From: Alphaproteobacteria bacterium
Lineage (GTDB): Bacteria > Pseudomonadota > Alphaproteobacteria > UBA9655
Length of the DNA stretch: 64,000 nt
Assembly: GCA_019752515.1 (NCBI GenBank)
Contig: JAIEMB010000020.1
Coordinates: 1-64,000 of the forward strand
Reading direction: 5' to 3'
Made by a program: the position numbers and the translations under genes. Shown piece by piece: positions 17,647-27,268 of the stretch; position 1 is the first letter of the stretch, and the number at the start of each line of letters is the position of its first letter. Below the pieces are notes generated by a model. The model did no database searches and had not been told where the DNA came from. It saw nothing but the letters and a program-made list of their open reading frames with translations.

Positions 17647-19545
17647 TTAACGTACTAAAAGCGTAGGATTTGGGCTGAGACAGTCTTTGTAATGAGGATG
17701 CTTATGGGAGATGATTCGTTCGAGAAGAAGAGGCTGTTGTCCTCGAAGGAAGCAGAGCATTTTTGTATCACCTAGTTCCTGAATTTGGGGTGCTGTGAGA
17801 AGTTTTTCTTTCATTTGGCTTACGGACTCAGACCCAGCCCCTTTAAGAAAGTCTCCATATTCTCTTGCTGCATTGGTTCGAGTGATGATGGTCTTATCCC
17901 CCATCAGGCTTGAGGCCCAGGAAGCGGTTGAGCTATCCGTTCTGCCGAGATTAAAAATCCTCACAGTTGCCGAAGACCCAAAAATCACATCCGTCTCCTT
18001 TCCCCAAACGGATTCAATGGATGATTTATCTTGAGCAACCATAAAGGCTTCAATACCTGCCCCTGCAGCAACGGTGACAATGTTAATGAGCTGGCGCATG
18101 GCACCAAGGCGAGGAAATTCGTCCAACATGAGGAGAATCTTTTCTTGAGGATTCTTGTATCCTGATTGTCTTATGACAGTTCCTAACACAATATTAGTAA
18201 AGAAACGCAAAAATCCTGACATAGTTTCAATCATATCTAAGGGAATTACACAAAACAGATCAATCTTATTGTCCAAAAGTTCATCAAATGAAAAGGCTAC
18301 TGAATCACTGTGAGGCTGCAAAAATGCTTTATTTTTCTCATAGCCAATCCAGGACAGATTGCGCTTAATGGTCGTAAAGAAGGAACCTCTTTCTTCCTCC
18401 CCTGCAGAAAGGATCGTCGTAGCCATTTTAGCAGGCCTTCCCTCCAGAAAATCTGGATGCTGCGTCCAAATTTTGAGCTGGTTAATAAATTCAGGACCAC
18501 ACACAAAGTCATAGAGTGTATTAAGGTTAAAAGCTTGCTCTGGCATAGTATTCTGAATAACTTCAAGGGTGACTTGAAGAATATCTGCCGCAATTTTATA
18601 AAAGTGCTGATTATAAGGTGTTTCTGGTTCTAGAAGTCCTTCAATAATAATGCGTGAGTCCCTTTCAAATTCTTCTGGCCGTATATAATTCAGAGGGTTC
18701 CACTGCCATTGATTTTCTTCAACCACATTAAAAGGATTTAAAACCACAACCTTGCGACCCCTCTTTTTTCTCTCTTTTTGAGTCATGGCAAAGAGCTCTC
18801 CCTTTATATCTAAGACAGCGACGGGACCCTCATGATCAAGAAGCGCAGGAAGAACACAAGAAACACCTTTTCCCCCTTGTGAGCCTGAAATTACTACATG
18901 GTGACCTGAGAGCCAGCCTTTGTTTGGATTCGGAAGATATCTCAAAATTCTCCCTTTGGTTCCTTTTTCATCAAAAGGGACTCCCAATGGCAATCCTTTT
19001 TTATTTTTGAGGAGCTCTTTTTCCTTATTCCTGTCTAAAAATCCTGCAATCCAAGGCCCTTCCTTAACCCGATAGGAGCGATCTAAAAAGAGTCTCCTTC
19101 CTGGTACAAGACACAAGAGATGAAAAAAATAACAAAGCAGTAAAACAGGAACGGCGGAGAATCCTAACCATATTCCATAAAATTCATAGTGGGTTGAAAG
19201 TCTTCTCTGTAACCATGAAAACATCATTCCGAGAGCCTTATCTGGATGGGAGGAGAGGACTAACCTGGAATAGATCATTTTCCCCTCTAAAAAGGTTATG
19301 TAAAACGGCTCTAAAGTGAAAATAAAGGTGACAAAAAAGAGAATATAGACGCCAATCTTGAGAATTTCCATGGTTCTGGCTCCAAGGGGAAGAAGAAGAC
19401 ATGAAAGGACTGTCAAGCTTAAAAAGAACGTCAACACCGCCTTCGACTGAAACTCTAAAACAGGAGGTAGAAATTTCCATATCGTTATCCCTATCGCCAA
19501 GGCCAAAAACGGAATAGATTGTCTGAGGAGGGTAAAAATTTGCAT
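17647..19545 (-). CDS. Type IV secretion coupling protein, VirD4/TraG type
   Basis: The 632-aa protein has N-terminal membrane segments in residues 1-150, then the P-loop ATPase domain of VirD4-like coupling proteins. The P-loop HHVVISGSQGGKGVS lies near residue 220 (usual form GPTRSGKG). VAVLDIKGEL follows, and Walker B ILLMLDEFPRLGAMRQL is near 471. AGAGIEAFMVAQDKSSI and SASSTAS-like blocks are typical. It would hexamerise at the inner-membrane entrance and feed substrates into the channel. It is the last gene of the tra block, 17 nt after traG. By sequence it is of the VirD4/TraG type rather than F TraD, so the set mixes two systems. Confidence 0.88.
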   Translation of the reverse strand: MQIFTLLRQSIPFLALAIGITIWKFLPPVLEFQSKAVLTFFLSLTVLSCLLLPLGARTMEILKIGVYILFFVTFIFTLEPFYITFLEGKMIYSRLVLSSHPDKALGMMFSWLQRRLSTHYEFYGIWLGFSAVPVLLLCYFFHLLCLVPGRRLFLDRSYRVKEGPWIAGFLDRNKEKELLKNKKGLPLGVPFDEKGTKGRILRYLPNPNKGWLSGHHVVISGSQGGKGVSCVLPALLDHEGPVAVLDIKGELFAMTQKERKKRGRKVVVLNPFNVVEENQWQWNPLNYIRPEEFERDSRIIIEGLLEPETPYNQHFYKIAADILQVTLEVIQNTMPEQAFNLNTLYDFVCGPEFINQLKIWTQHPDFLEGRPAKMATTILSAGEEERGSFFTTIKRNLSWIGYEKNKAFLQPHSDSVAFSFDELLDNKIDLFCVIPLDMIETMSGFLRFFTNIVLGTVIRQSGYKNPQEKILLMLDEFPRLGAMRQLINIVTVAAGAGIEAFMVAQDKSSIESVWGKETDVIFGSSATVRIFNLGRTDSSTASWASSLMGDKTIITRTNAAREYGDFLKGAGSESVSQMKEKLLTAPQIQELGDTKMLCFLRGQQPLLLERIISHKHPHYKDCLSPNPTLLVR

Positions 19546-19562
19546 ATCTGTCTTTTATCTTT

Positions 19563-22388
19563 CTACGGAAAAATGATAGGAGGAGGTGGCGGGAGTTTTT
19601 CAACAGCATCAGCAACATCCTTACTGATACTGGAAAGACCCTCTCCCGTACTTACAGCTAGGTTTTTCAAGGCTGTTCCTCCTAAGGTTTTTTCTTGTGA
19701 TGTTTTTTCTGCATCCTGAAGAATTTGCTTTTGTTGAGCAATGTCATCGCTTCCTTTGTTTATCTTATCTCCTGTGTCCTTAATCTGCTCTAAAACAGCA
19801 TTTTTAACTGAGCTCTCTTTTTGAGCGTTTTCCTTGCCTTCCTGCCCAAGACGAGCCTCGTTAAGACCTGCAGCCTGCGCTTGGCTTTGAACGTCTTGTT
19901 TGTAAGATGAGTCTTGAGTTTGAATGCCGGTATGACCTCGTTGATGTTGGGCTTGGGTTTCGTATTGTCTCTCAAGATTTTGCTGTGCTCCTGCCACATT
20001 GATGCTTTGGATAGAATATTGAGGATTTTGTCCTTGAAAACGCTTAAGATAAGCAGCTCTTTCTTCTCCACCATTTTCAAGAATGCGACGGGCTTCTTTA
20101 TAGCCAATTTGACCTCCAGAGGCTCCATTGGGTCCAGGATTTGAAGGATGATGAGCAATAAACTCCAATACTTCTTGGGTGAGTTCTTTATTAATGGTTA
20201 CGCCCTTGCTTTGGCTGGAGCTCATGTCTTTGGAAAGGGTCTTCACTTTATTGTGAGCAATGGAGGCTTCTTCTCTCAACGCTTTCGCCTGATTCAGACT
20301 TGCAAGAGCGTTCGTGTCTAATTCAGTACCTTTAGAATCGCGCGTGCCCTCTGACAAGGATTGAGCAGCTGAAACTACTTTCTCAGTGGATTCTGAATAC
20401 CCTATTTGATCTGCAATAGAGGAAGCCTCTTGAATGGCTTGTTGGCGGGCCGCCGAACTTGAGAAACTTCCGCTTGCTTCTGCACTCAGGAATTTTATGC
20501 CTGCCCCTAAACCCACACCAAAAGCTGCCTCTGCGGCTTGTATTTCATCTAATCCAGTTCTTTGTTGAATTTCTTTAACAAAGTTATTGAAGCTTTGAAG
20601 GCTCTTGGCCTCAGAAGCATTTATGTTTTTGCTATATTCTTCTCCATTAAATTGCTCTGTACCCAATCTGGATATAAAATTTGTTGACGTTTGAAGGGAG
20701 GCTTCTGTTGCCTCTGTTGCGGCGACATTTCTTGATTGGGCAACACTCCAAGCATTGTTAAAGCTCTGCTGTTCAGCAAAACTTGTATTTTCTGTTCCCA
20801 TGATTTGAACGCTCAAACGAGACATGGCTTGGTCACTGAAGGCCTGAGCACCACTTGCAAAAGTATTTTGTTCAACACCCGAAGCTCCCATCGCTTTAAA
20901 TTGAGAAGCATTATAATTTGGGCTCGAATTGTGCTGAAAAGCACTTGTGTTTTGATAGGCTTGGTTTCCCATACTCACATTACCTAAGCTGATATTCCCA
21001 GAAACGGTTTCAGCCGCAGCTCCACTGGCGGCAGATTGCATGGCTGAGCCTAAATGTTGAGCAAGCCCCACAAAGGCGGCAGCTCCTTGCTTGAGAATCC
21101 CGTACGAGATAAAGGGAATACTCACAGAGAGCCATGCGGCTAAGGTTACCATATCTGCGTTGGCATTGATGATGGCTGAGGAATTAAGAAGGGTAAGGCC
21201 TTCTTCTCCAATCAAGCTCTTTGTTTCAGATTTTCCATAAAGGGTCATAACGAGATTAAGAACCGCATAGAGAGGAGCCCAAAGTTGAGTCCACACTAGA
21301 ATGCCACAATATGTTAAAAGAATCTTATATCCATTGGGCAGAAGAGCTAAGACCACAATAAAGATAAACAAGGCATAACTTAAAGCTTCAATCACGTTCT
21401 TAAACAAAGGCAAGGTTCTGGCGGCAATCTCCCCTGCAACTGCATAAGCAGATCTTTGCTGAAGCAGGGCTTTTGTAGCAGCATAGTTAGAGGCTCCTCC
21501 CAGTTCGGACAGTTTATTATTGCTTGATTCCTCAATGGCATTGATCATCATCTCTTGTTTAAGAATGTCTTCTGCGGATTTTGATACGTCTAAGAGAAGC
21601 TGGTAGCCATTGTGCAAATGGGTAAAAAAGAGACCTTTGGTCAAGGTTTGATTTTGAACACGAGTTCCATAGATTGTTGTTGCTTTTGCAATTTCATTCT
21701 TCCATAGAGTATTGAGCTTTTGAGCTCCTACCTTACAGGTCACAATGGTTCCTGGACTATTTCCTTCTTTATATAGGAAGCCAAGAACAGGAGAAGCTTT
21801 TGTCCCAACAAGAGACCAGATATCAGGTGTGTTGTGAAGATCTGTCAGTGTGTACTTATGACCAATCATGGCATCATAAACCACACATTGGTTGATAAAC
21901 CGTTCCATATTTCCTTTAAAGGCGGGGTCTACAATACGGAACTGACCGACTTGACTCATGAGAGAAGAGGCAAACACTGTTCCTGTTTGATGATAGGGCA
22001 TATAGTCAGGCAAAGTAAAAACAGATTCTACTTTTTCTGTTATGGCTCTTCCCATTTGGCTTATAAAACCTGCAAAAGCTCCCAAAGCAAAGGGCACGTT
22101 ATCAACTTTTTCTCTTATTTTTGTTAAAGGATCATCAATATAAACCGTCGTTTTAGGAAGAAAGAGCAGATTAGTTGCAACCACAACCCAGAGGAACCAT
22201 TTAGCTCCTTCTTGTAAGCTGCTTTTAACAAACATGAGCATAACCACATACACAGACCCCACCATCAATCCAATCCGGATGAGGGACATCACCATTCCCG
22301 TGCGATCTGCTTTAAACAAAGCTGCTATGGCATCAAAGACCAGGGTAAAGAGCTCTCCTCCCCCATAGGTGGTTATGACGTGTGCCAT
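19563..22388 (-). CDS. traG: F-type conjugation protein TraG (mating-pair stabilisation/assembly)
   Basis: The start ATG at 22388 has AGGAGGAAG upstream and follows the traH stop by 1 nt. An upstream frame extension is not needed. About 941 aa. The N-terminal half has membrane segments (RIGLMVGSVYVVMLMFV, WFLWVVVATNLLFLP, FIVVLALLPNGYKILLTYCG) and the TraG_N blocks IYVDDPL-like IYIDDPLTKIREKVDNVP and HNTPDIW. The C-terminal half is long, soluble and rich in Q, S, N and A, probably disordered or coiled. In F, TraG is needed for pilus assembly through its N-terminus and for mating stabilisation and entry exclusion through its C-terminus. Here the C-terminus ends with a poly-proline PPPPPI near the end. 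Confidence 0.9.
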   Translation of the reverse strand: MAHVITTYGGGELFTLVFDAIAALFKADRTGMVMSLIRIGLMVGSVYVVMLMFVKSSLQEGAKWFLWVVVATNLLFLPKTTVYIDDPLTKIREKVDNVPFALGAFAGFISQMGRAITEKVESVFTLPDYMPYHQTGTVFASSLMSQVGQFRIVDPAFKGNMERFINQCVVYDAMIGHKYTLTDLHNTPDIWSLVGTKASPVLGFLYKEGNSPGTIVTCKVGAQKLNTLWKNEIAKATTIYGTRVQNQTLTKGLFFTHLHNGYQLLLDVSKSAEDILKQEMMINAIEESSNNKLSELGGASNYAATKALLQQRSAYAVAGEIAARTLPLFKNVIEALSYALFIFIVVLALLPNGYKILLTYCGILVWTQLWAPLYAVLNLVMTLYGKSETKSLIGEEGLTLLNSSAIINANADMVTLAAWLSVSIPFISYGILKQGAAAFVGLAQHLGSAMQSAASGAAAETVSGNISLGNVSMGNQAYQNTSAFQHNSSPNYNASQFKAMGASGVEQNTFASGAQAFSDQAMSRLSVQIMGTENTSFAEQQSFNNAWSVAQSRNVAATEATEASLQTSTNFISRLGTEQFNGEEYSKNINASEAKSLQSFNNFVKEIQQRTGLDEIQAAEAAFGVGLGAGIKFLSAEASGSFSSSAARQQAIQEASSIADQIGYSESTEKVVSAAQSLSEGTRDSKGTELDTNALASLNQAKALREEASIAHNKVKTLSKDMSSSQSKGVTINKELTQEVLEFIAHHPSNPGPNGASGGQIGYKEARRILENGGEERAAYLKRFQGQNPQYSIQSINVAGAQQNLERQYETQAQHQRGHTGIQTQDSSYKQDVQSQAQAAGLNEARLGQEGKENAQKESSVKNAVLEQIKDTGDKINKGSDDIAQQKQILQDAEKTSQEKTLGGTALKNLAVSTGEGLSSISKDVADAVEKLPPPPPIIFP

Positions 22389-22389
22389 C

Positions 22390-23907
22390 TTATCTTCCTC
22401 CTGCCTTCGTGCCTTGTTGAGAGGAAATAAACATGTTTTGTAGCTTTGCTTCGATCTGTTGGGTTCTCTCAATCAAATCAAGGGTGATAGTCATCTGCTC
22501 AAAAAGAGCTGTGCGTTTGGCATAAAGAAGTTTCCGAGAACTCGCGATGCCTGATCTCAGCTCTTCAATCATCCCATCATCAATTTGAACCTTTTTAAGT
22601 TGAGTCACGCTCTCCCATACAAGGGACATAACTTCGTCCAAATATTGAAGAAGAATATCATGAGCAATGGCTTCACTAAATTCAGTGGCGCTGATAGGAC
22701 TACCCCCTTCCTTAAAAGCGGCTTCTACAGCTATAATCTTCAAAACAGGAATCATCGTGGCATTCACAAATCCTTCCTCTAGATCAGAGATTTTTTCATC
22801 TTCTTGAACTTTTTTAGAAAGAGAGAGCAAGAGTTGATGAACCTTTGAGTAAAGAGATTTTGCCTTTGGGAGCACCATATCTTGAAGTGTAGGAGCGAGA
22901 CACTTATCTTCCGAAGGGTTATCACATTTATAAATTTGCACAGGTACGTTCCCCATAATAAGAGCAGAGATCAACTGAGGATCGGTACTTTTGGAAGGAA
23001 GCACTTTAACTTCTATTTCATTCCCGACGCGTCGGGAAATGATCGTACCTGAAAGAGTCATAAAGAGCTCAGCGAGTCCTGGGTCTACTTTTAAGAACCC
23101 GTTCTTTTGAATAGCTTTCCACGCAATATTAAACTCATCTCCTAAAATGTCTTTAAATCCTGGTTTTTCGCCTTTTCGATTTAAGACGGCTGTTCTTTGT
23201 TCTTCAACTCCACATTTTTGGCGACCTTGGGCCCAATCACTCGCGATACCAAGATCCTTACTCATGGCATTACACAGAAGCTGAGAGCTTGCATCGGACT
23301 GAGGCCACATGCCTCCCACAAGAGTTGCAGCAGCCTCGCAGGAATTGATATTTTGATTGGTCATTTTCTGAACCTTAGCCACAAGGTCATCAAGCACACT
23401 TTTAATTTGAGGTGTTACTGTGGCAAGAGCCAGATTAAAAGCATATCCACTGGCATTGCTACCGATATTGCGAAGTAACTGGATAAACTGCTGAGCATTA
23501 ATATAGCTAAAGCCCCCTAAAAATAGATCAATCCCCCCACACCCAGCACGATAATGAGGCAATTGCAAAGACACTAGATCTACATTGTTGACACGAGAGC
23601 GGGCAAAGACACGACCTCCCGTATAAAATCCGCCGGTTTGGTCCTGATAACCCCCTCCCTCTGTCACATTATGAGCCATGCCGAGAACTTGAAAGGCTTT
23701 ATCTAAATTATCTTGCATGGAAGCCTGCAGAAGAGTGGAATAAAAAAACCCCATAACCCCTCCCATGATTATCCTTCGTCTCCATAATTTAAGAGAATCT
23801 TTCTGCTCTTTATAAGCAGAAGATGCTTTATACCAAAAGAAACTAAGAGTTTTATTTCTGAACTCACTTCTGATATAGTAAAGTAGTAATGAAAGGTAAT
23901 ATCTCAT
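22390..23907 (-). CDS. traH: F-type conjugation protein TraH
   Basis: The conserved core aligns with F TraH: GGRVFARSRVNNVDLVSLQL, HYRAGCGGIDLFLGGFSYIN, QQFIQLLRNIGSNASGYAF and NSCEAAATLVGG. TraH is a periplasmic pilus-assembly protein acting with TraF, TraU, TraW and TrbC. The start is uncertain. ATG 23907 has GGGGAGG 12 nt upstream but gives a long odd N-terminus. ATG 23766 (GGVMGFFYSTLLQA) has AAGGA at good spacing and gives 458 aa, exactly the F length, but lacks a positively charged signal-peptide start. The divergent toxin-antitoxin pair begins at 23906, so its insertion may have replaced the original 5' end. Confidence 0.88.
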   Translation of the reverse strand: MRYYLSLLLYYIRSEFRNKTLSFFWYKASSAYKEQKDSLKLWRRRIIMGGVMGFFYSTLLQASMQDNLDKAFQVLGMAHNVTEGGGYQDQTGGFYTGGRVFARSRVNNVDLVSLQLPHYRAGCGGIDLFLGGFSYINAQQFIQLLRNIGSNASGYAFNLALATVTPQIKSVLDDLVAKVQKMTNQNINSCEAAATLVGGMWPQSDASSQLLCNAMSKDLGIASDWAQGRQKCGVEEQRTAVLNRKGEKPGFKDILGDEFNIAWKAIQKNGFLKVDPGLAELFMTLSGTIISRRVGNEIEVKVLPSKSTDPQLISALIMGNVPVQIYKCDNPSEDKCLAPTLQDMVLPKAKSLYSKVHQLLLSLSKKVQEDEKISDLEEGFVNATMIPVLKIIAVEAAFKEGGSPISATEFSEAIAHDILLQYLDEVMSLVWESVTQLKKVQIDDGMIEELRSGIASSRKLLYAKRTALFEQMTITLDLIERTQQIEAKLQNMFISSQQGTKAGGR

Positions 23908-24130
23908 GTTGACTATAAACCTCCCCAAAAAGCTAGAAAGCCTTCTTTCTGAGCTTGCTTTAAAAACACATAAATCTGAAAGCTATTATATTCGCTTAGC
24001 CATTGAGAGTTTTCTTGAGGATCAAAAAGACTATCTGGTTGCTTCTCAACGCCTGGAAGAAATGGAAGCTGAAGAAGATGACGGCATTCCTTTCGAAGAA
24101 GTGGTGAGAAAATATAAACTTGATGACTGA
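23906..24130 (+). CDS. Ribbon-helix-helix antitoxin, RelB/DinJ-like
   Basis: The 74-aa protein starts LTINLPKKLESLLSELALKT, a beta strand plus helix typical of ribbon-helix-helix DNA-binding antitoxins, followed by KSESYYIRLAIESFLEDQKD. The acidic tail RLEEMEAEEDDGIPFEEVV would bind and neutralise the toxin. It overlaps the downstream relE-like gene by 8 nt, a standard arrangement for coupled expression and autoregulation. It is the first plus-strand gene inside a minus-strand tra operon. Confidence 0.88.
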   Translation: MLTINLPKKLESLLSELALKTHKSESYYIRLAIESFLEDQKDYLVASQRLEEMEAEEDDGIPFEEVVRKYKLDD

Positions 24131-24431
24131 TTCTCCCCTCTGGAAAGTTAGCTTTAACAAAAAAGCTGAAAAAGAATTCAACAAGATTGATCGACCCCTT
24201 CAGAAGAAGATTACCACTTATGTGTCTACACATATTATTTTTCAAGAAAATCCTCGGAATTTTGGACATGCCCTTAAAGGGAACTTGAAAGATTTCTGGC
24301 GATATCGAATTGGAGATTATCGCTTGATTTGTTATATCGACGATAAAAAACATATTGTTCGTGTTATGCATATAGGTCATCGAAAAGATGTCTACGAGAT
24401 ATTGTCCCTTTTTCCTCTTTTGGAAGAATAA
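24123..24431 (+). CDS. relE: RelE-family toxin
   Basis: 102-aa protein beginning at ATG 24123, which overlaps the antitoxin stop. The fold markers of RelE/ParE toxins are present: WKVSFNKKAEKEFNKIDRPL, NPRNFGHALKGNLKDFWRYR, IGDYRLICYIDD, and the C-terminal VRVMHIGHRKDVYE. The conserved Arg/Lys and His in the last strands match RelE-type mRNA interferases cutting mRNA on the ribosome. It ends 8 nt from the convergent traF stop. Such pairs commonly stabilise mobile elements. Confidence 0.9.
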   Translation: MTDSPLWKVSFNKKAEKEFNKIDRPLQKKITTYVSTHIIFQENPRNFGHALKGNLKDFWRYRIGDYRLICYIDDKKHIVRVMHIGHRKDVYEILSLFPLLEE

Positions 24432-24439
24432 AATGAGTC

Positions 24440-25399
24440 TCATGGATTTTCTCCTAAAGGGTACGTTCTAACCCGGGTTAAAAGATCCACTCTTTCCTCA
24501 ATTTCACTTTCAGAGACAAGTCCGTAAGCCAGAGGAATGGTTTGACCTGACTGCGGATGAAGGGCAATAAGGGCGGGAACATGAGAAATATGAAGGCGCT
24601 CTGCAATGCCATTATTTTTTCTTGCATGAGGAAATTCAGGGAGTATTCCCCCATCTAAAGAGATCGCTAGGACAGACCAACTGTGCTTCTCTGCAAAATG
24701 CTTTACGATGGGAGCAAAGTGATGGCAGTAAGGGCAATTCTTTCGAAAAAAGAAAAACAATCCATAGTCTTGGGCTAAAGCCTTAATGCGCGATGTAAGT
24801 TCTTTGTTTCTCTCTGTATAATAAACATGGCGAGCATTCTGGTCTACAGGATGAACCAAGGTTTCATCTAAAGAAGGAGTTGTAAGAACGACCTGCTTCC
24901 ATGCTTCCGAAAACCGCTGACTTTGATCCATCAAAGCCTTTTGAGCAATAATGTAGACAATAACATTTTCCTGTGTGGGCTCGAGAATAGCCGTATGAAG
25001 TTTTGTCTCGAGTTCCTTTCGTTGAACCTCGATTTTCTCCGTTGGGGTAGGAGAAGGGGAGCTCCTGCCGGAAGACCTTTCCTTCTTTTTCTCTTCAACT
25101 TTGTCGTCGCTCAGCGAGTTCTCATACCAATGCCAACCTTCCGCTCTTCTCTCAAAAAAGGCAAGCTTGGAAGGCTGAGCCGTAGGATAATCCTTCACCC
25201 AATATTGAGAATGATTATTTGAGATAGGCTTTACAGAATCTCTGGGTCTTTGAGGAAATTGGATTAAAGGCTGAGAAGTAGTCTTTACAGCAGTATTGCA
25301 AAACAGCGGAAGAACGGAAAACAACGTTACATATAAGATCTTACACTTCCATTTAACATGCTTTATTCTGCAATATTGCAACTCTGCTCTCTGCAACAT
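24440..25399 (-). CDS. traF: F-type conjugation protein TraF (thioredoxin-like)
   Basis: 319 aa. A signal peptide (KCKILYVTLFSVLPLF) lies within an N-terminus whose first 12 codons come from a repeat shared with traW. Residues about 30-130 are low in structure and rich in P, S and E. The C-terminal thioredoxin-like domain has a CPYC active site near residue 220 (FRKNCPYCHHFAP), then HSWSVLAISLDGG and HVPALIALHP with the cis-Pro. In F, TraF lacks CxxC and the separate TrbB supplies disulfide chemistry. Here one protein could do both, helping the Cys-rich TraN, TraU and TraH fold in the periplasm. The stop lies 8 nt from the convergent relE stop. Confidence 0.9.
   Translation of the reverse strand: MLQRAELQYCRIKHVKWKCKILYVTLFSVLPLFCNTAVKTTSQPLIQFPQRPRDSVKPISNNHSQYWVKDYPTAQPSKLAFFERRAEGWHWYENSLSDDKVEEKKKERSSGRSSPSPTPTEKIEVQRKELETKLHTAILEPTQENVIVYIIAQKALMDQSQRFSEAWKQVVLTTPSLDETLVHPVDQNARHVYYTERNKELTSRIKALAQDYGLFFFFRKNCPYCHHFAPIVKHFAEKHSWSVLAISLDGGILPEFPHARKNNGIAERLHISHVPALIALHPQSGQTIPLAYGLVSESEIEERVDLLTRVRTYPLGENP
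25287..25398. repeat. Palindromic short repeat covering the 5' end of traF
   Basis: The segment 25363-25398 (TTATTCTGCAATATTGCAAC ... CTGCAACA) matches 30320-30355 at 32 of 36 positions by eye. A second, inverted partial copy lies at 25287-25302 (CAGTATTGCA). The unit encodes the first residues of TraF (LQRAELQYCRIK, compared with LQKAVLRYCRIK in TraW). It resembles in-frame palindromic elements described from Rickettsia. Confidence 0.6.
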
Positions 25400-25402
25400 C
25401 GG

Positions 25403-27268
25403 CTACGCCTCCGGTCTCTGTTTTTGCTGTTTTTTTGTACCGGGAGCAACTCCCTTTTTAATAATGTCAAGACGTTCGCCTATTTTTTGTCCCATTCCTT
25501 GGAGTTTTTGAGGTTTATAGTTTTTCATGAGATCTTCAAAGGCTTCTCTTAAATCAAGCTTGGAAAAGTCAATGCGTTGGATTTCTTCAATGGTAAAACC
25601 ACGGCAGAGGGGTTTTTTTGCTTTTCCCCAGCCAAGGTTGATTTGTTTTCTTCCTTGCTCTTGAAAAGCTTTGAGGAGTTTTGATCCAAAGCAACAAAAG
25701 GAAGATTTTTTCTTAACGCATTTGCCTAAGACTTTTTTAGCGCAATAGGTTCCAACATAATGACAAAGACGCCTTTTGCGCTTTTCATGGAGAAGCTTTT
25801 CCTTTGATTTACATCCTCCAAGCCCGAGGCTCTTTCCCCAGCCTTTTCCTGATCCACAACAATCCTTGAAGCTCAGGATATGCTTCGAGCACTGATGCTC
25901 ATCTCCTTTAAAAATAGAATCTATTTTTCCTTGCATATCTTTGAGAAGACTTAATTGAGCGAGAGAGGACATCATCTCGTTATTGGCTTCAAAGCTTTGA
26001 TCTCTGCAACTTCCATCCAGACAGAAGGGCGTATTCCCTCCTGTAATTTGATAGGAGCTTTTGTCTGCTCCTTTACATTGATAGGTCTGGGTGTAGGCAA
26101 CACATGTATTACCTACATTTTGTTTGCAGGATGAGTTAATCTGCACACAACCTCGTGCCCTTAAGGGACCACAATTGTCTTTTGTAGGGAAATCACAGGC
26201 GTAGGTCAGCTTTTCTTGCCAACAGTCTCTTGTAATAGGAATCCCCTCAATGATACGCGTTTGAGATCCTTGGGTGCATTCTTTGGTATCATAATGACAA
26301 AGTCCTTGATCAACGCGTGCTTCTAATTTTTCACAATTAGATATCCATTCATCAGGAAGAAGAGTATAAGATTCTTCTTCATAGGTGATTTTGATTGTTG
26401 CACTCAAATTATAGGCCTTTAACCGTCCATGACGACTCAGATGTGTCTTGCCTTGAATTAAAGGTTGCCTCAAGGAATTCCTTTCAATAAGAACCTGTTT
26501 GATTTGATCTTCCTTAAGATCCGTAGGGATGATGGTTCGAGGATTGTTGCATCGATAGCAACGGGTAAGTTTTTTACTGTTTACCTCTTGTAAACAATCC
26601 TTAAAAGCTGCGGTGACATCGATAAGCCCAACATTCTTTTTCCAACTACTACGACTTCTCCATTTGCGAACGTGAGCCAGAAGATCAGGACAAGAGCGAG
26701 TGTGATAAGGCTTATGAGATTTTTTACATCCAGTAAGTCGGAAATGTTCGTATTTTTCTCTTAAAACCTTTGTCTTCATCACTTTTACCACGAGCTGACG
26801 TGTGCAGCTTTCAAGGGAATCATCTCCTGGCTCTTCACAGGTTAAAATTTCAGCCTTATTTCCCTGCTGTGCTTCAACAACACGGGTGCCTTTTCCACCA
26901 ATCGTTTCTAAAGGTGTGGCCATGACTTTTTGAGATTCTGTAAGAAGAGGGTCTTTTGAAGGATCAATTTTAACTTGAGGACGTGATTCAGTGCTTTGAT
27001 AAAGCATTTGGCTTACGGGATCCGATTGGCTAAGGCTTTGAGCGTGTCCTGTAAGATCTCTGCTTTTTAGGTTAGCTGCCTTTGAGTGTCCTGAATAAAA
27101 GGGGTGATCTCCAGCCTCTTGCTTTTTCGCCTCCATTTGATTCAAAAATTCCTGGGCGGTTTTGTCTCCTGATTTAAGATTAGTTGTTGGACTGGCAAGC
27201 GCCATGCAAGAAAAGAGAAAAACTAAAAATAAAAAATAACAGAAAGAGGAAAATATTAAATTCTTCAT
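25403..27268 (-). CDS. traN: F-type conjugation protein TraN (outer-membrane mating-pair stabilisation)
   Basis: 621 aa with a signal peptide (LIFSSFCYFLFLVFLFSCMALA). The C-terminal two thirds carry more than 20 cysteines in the typical TraN spacing, including CEEPGDDSLESCTRQLV, CDFPTKDNCGPLRARGC, and the hallmark DCCGSGKGWGKSLGLGGC, LCHYVGTYCAKKVLGKC and SSFCCFGSKLLKAFQEQGR. IQRIDFSKLDLREAF near the end is also diagnostic. TraN sits in the donor outer membrane and contacts recipient receptors. The variable part here is residues about 170-350. It overlaps trbC by 4 nt (ATGA) and is 3 nt ahead of traF. Confidence 0.94.
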   Translation of the reverse strand: MKNLIFSSFCYFLFLVFLFSCMALASPTTNLKSGDKTAQEFLNQMEAKKQEAGDHPFYSGHSKAANLKSRDLTGHAQSLSQSDPVSQMLYQSTESRPQVKIDPSKDPLLTESQKVMATPLETIGGKGTRVVEAQQGNKAEILTCEEPGDDSLESCTRQLVVKVMKTKVLREKYEHFRLTGCKKSHKPYHTRSCPDLLAHVRKWRSRSSWKKNVGLIDVTAAFKDCLQEVNSKKLTRCYRCNNPRTIIPTDLKEDQIKQVLIERNSLRQPLIQGKTHLSRHGRLKAYNLSATIKITYEEESYTLLPDEWISNCEKLEARVDQGLCHYDTKECTQGSQTRIIEGIPITRDCWQEKLTYACDFPTKDNCGPLRARGCVQINSSCKQNVGNTCVAYTQTYQCKGADKSSYQITGGNTPFCLDGSCRDQSFEANNEMMSSLAQLSLLKDMQGKIDSIFKGDEHQCSKHILSFKDCCGSGKGWGKSLGLGGCKSKEKLLHEKRKRRLCHYVGTYCAKKVLGKCVKKKSSFCCFGSKLLKAFQEQGRKQINLGWGKAKKPLCRGFTIEEIQRIDFSKLDLREAFEDLMKNYKPQKLQGMGQKIGERLDIIKKGVAPGTKKQQKQRPEA

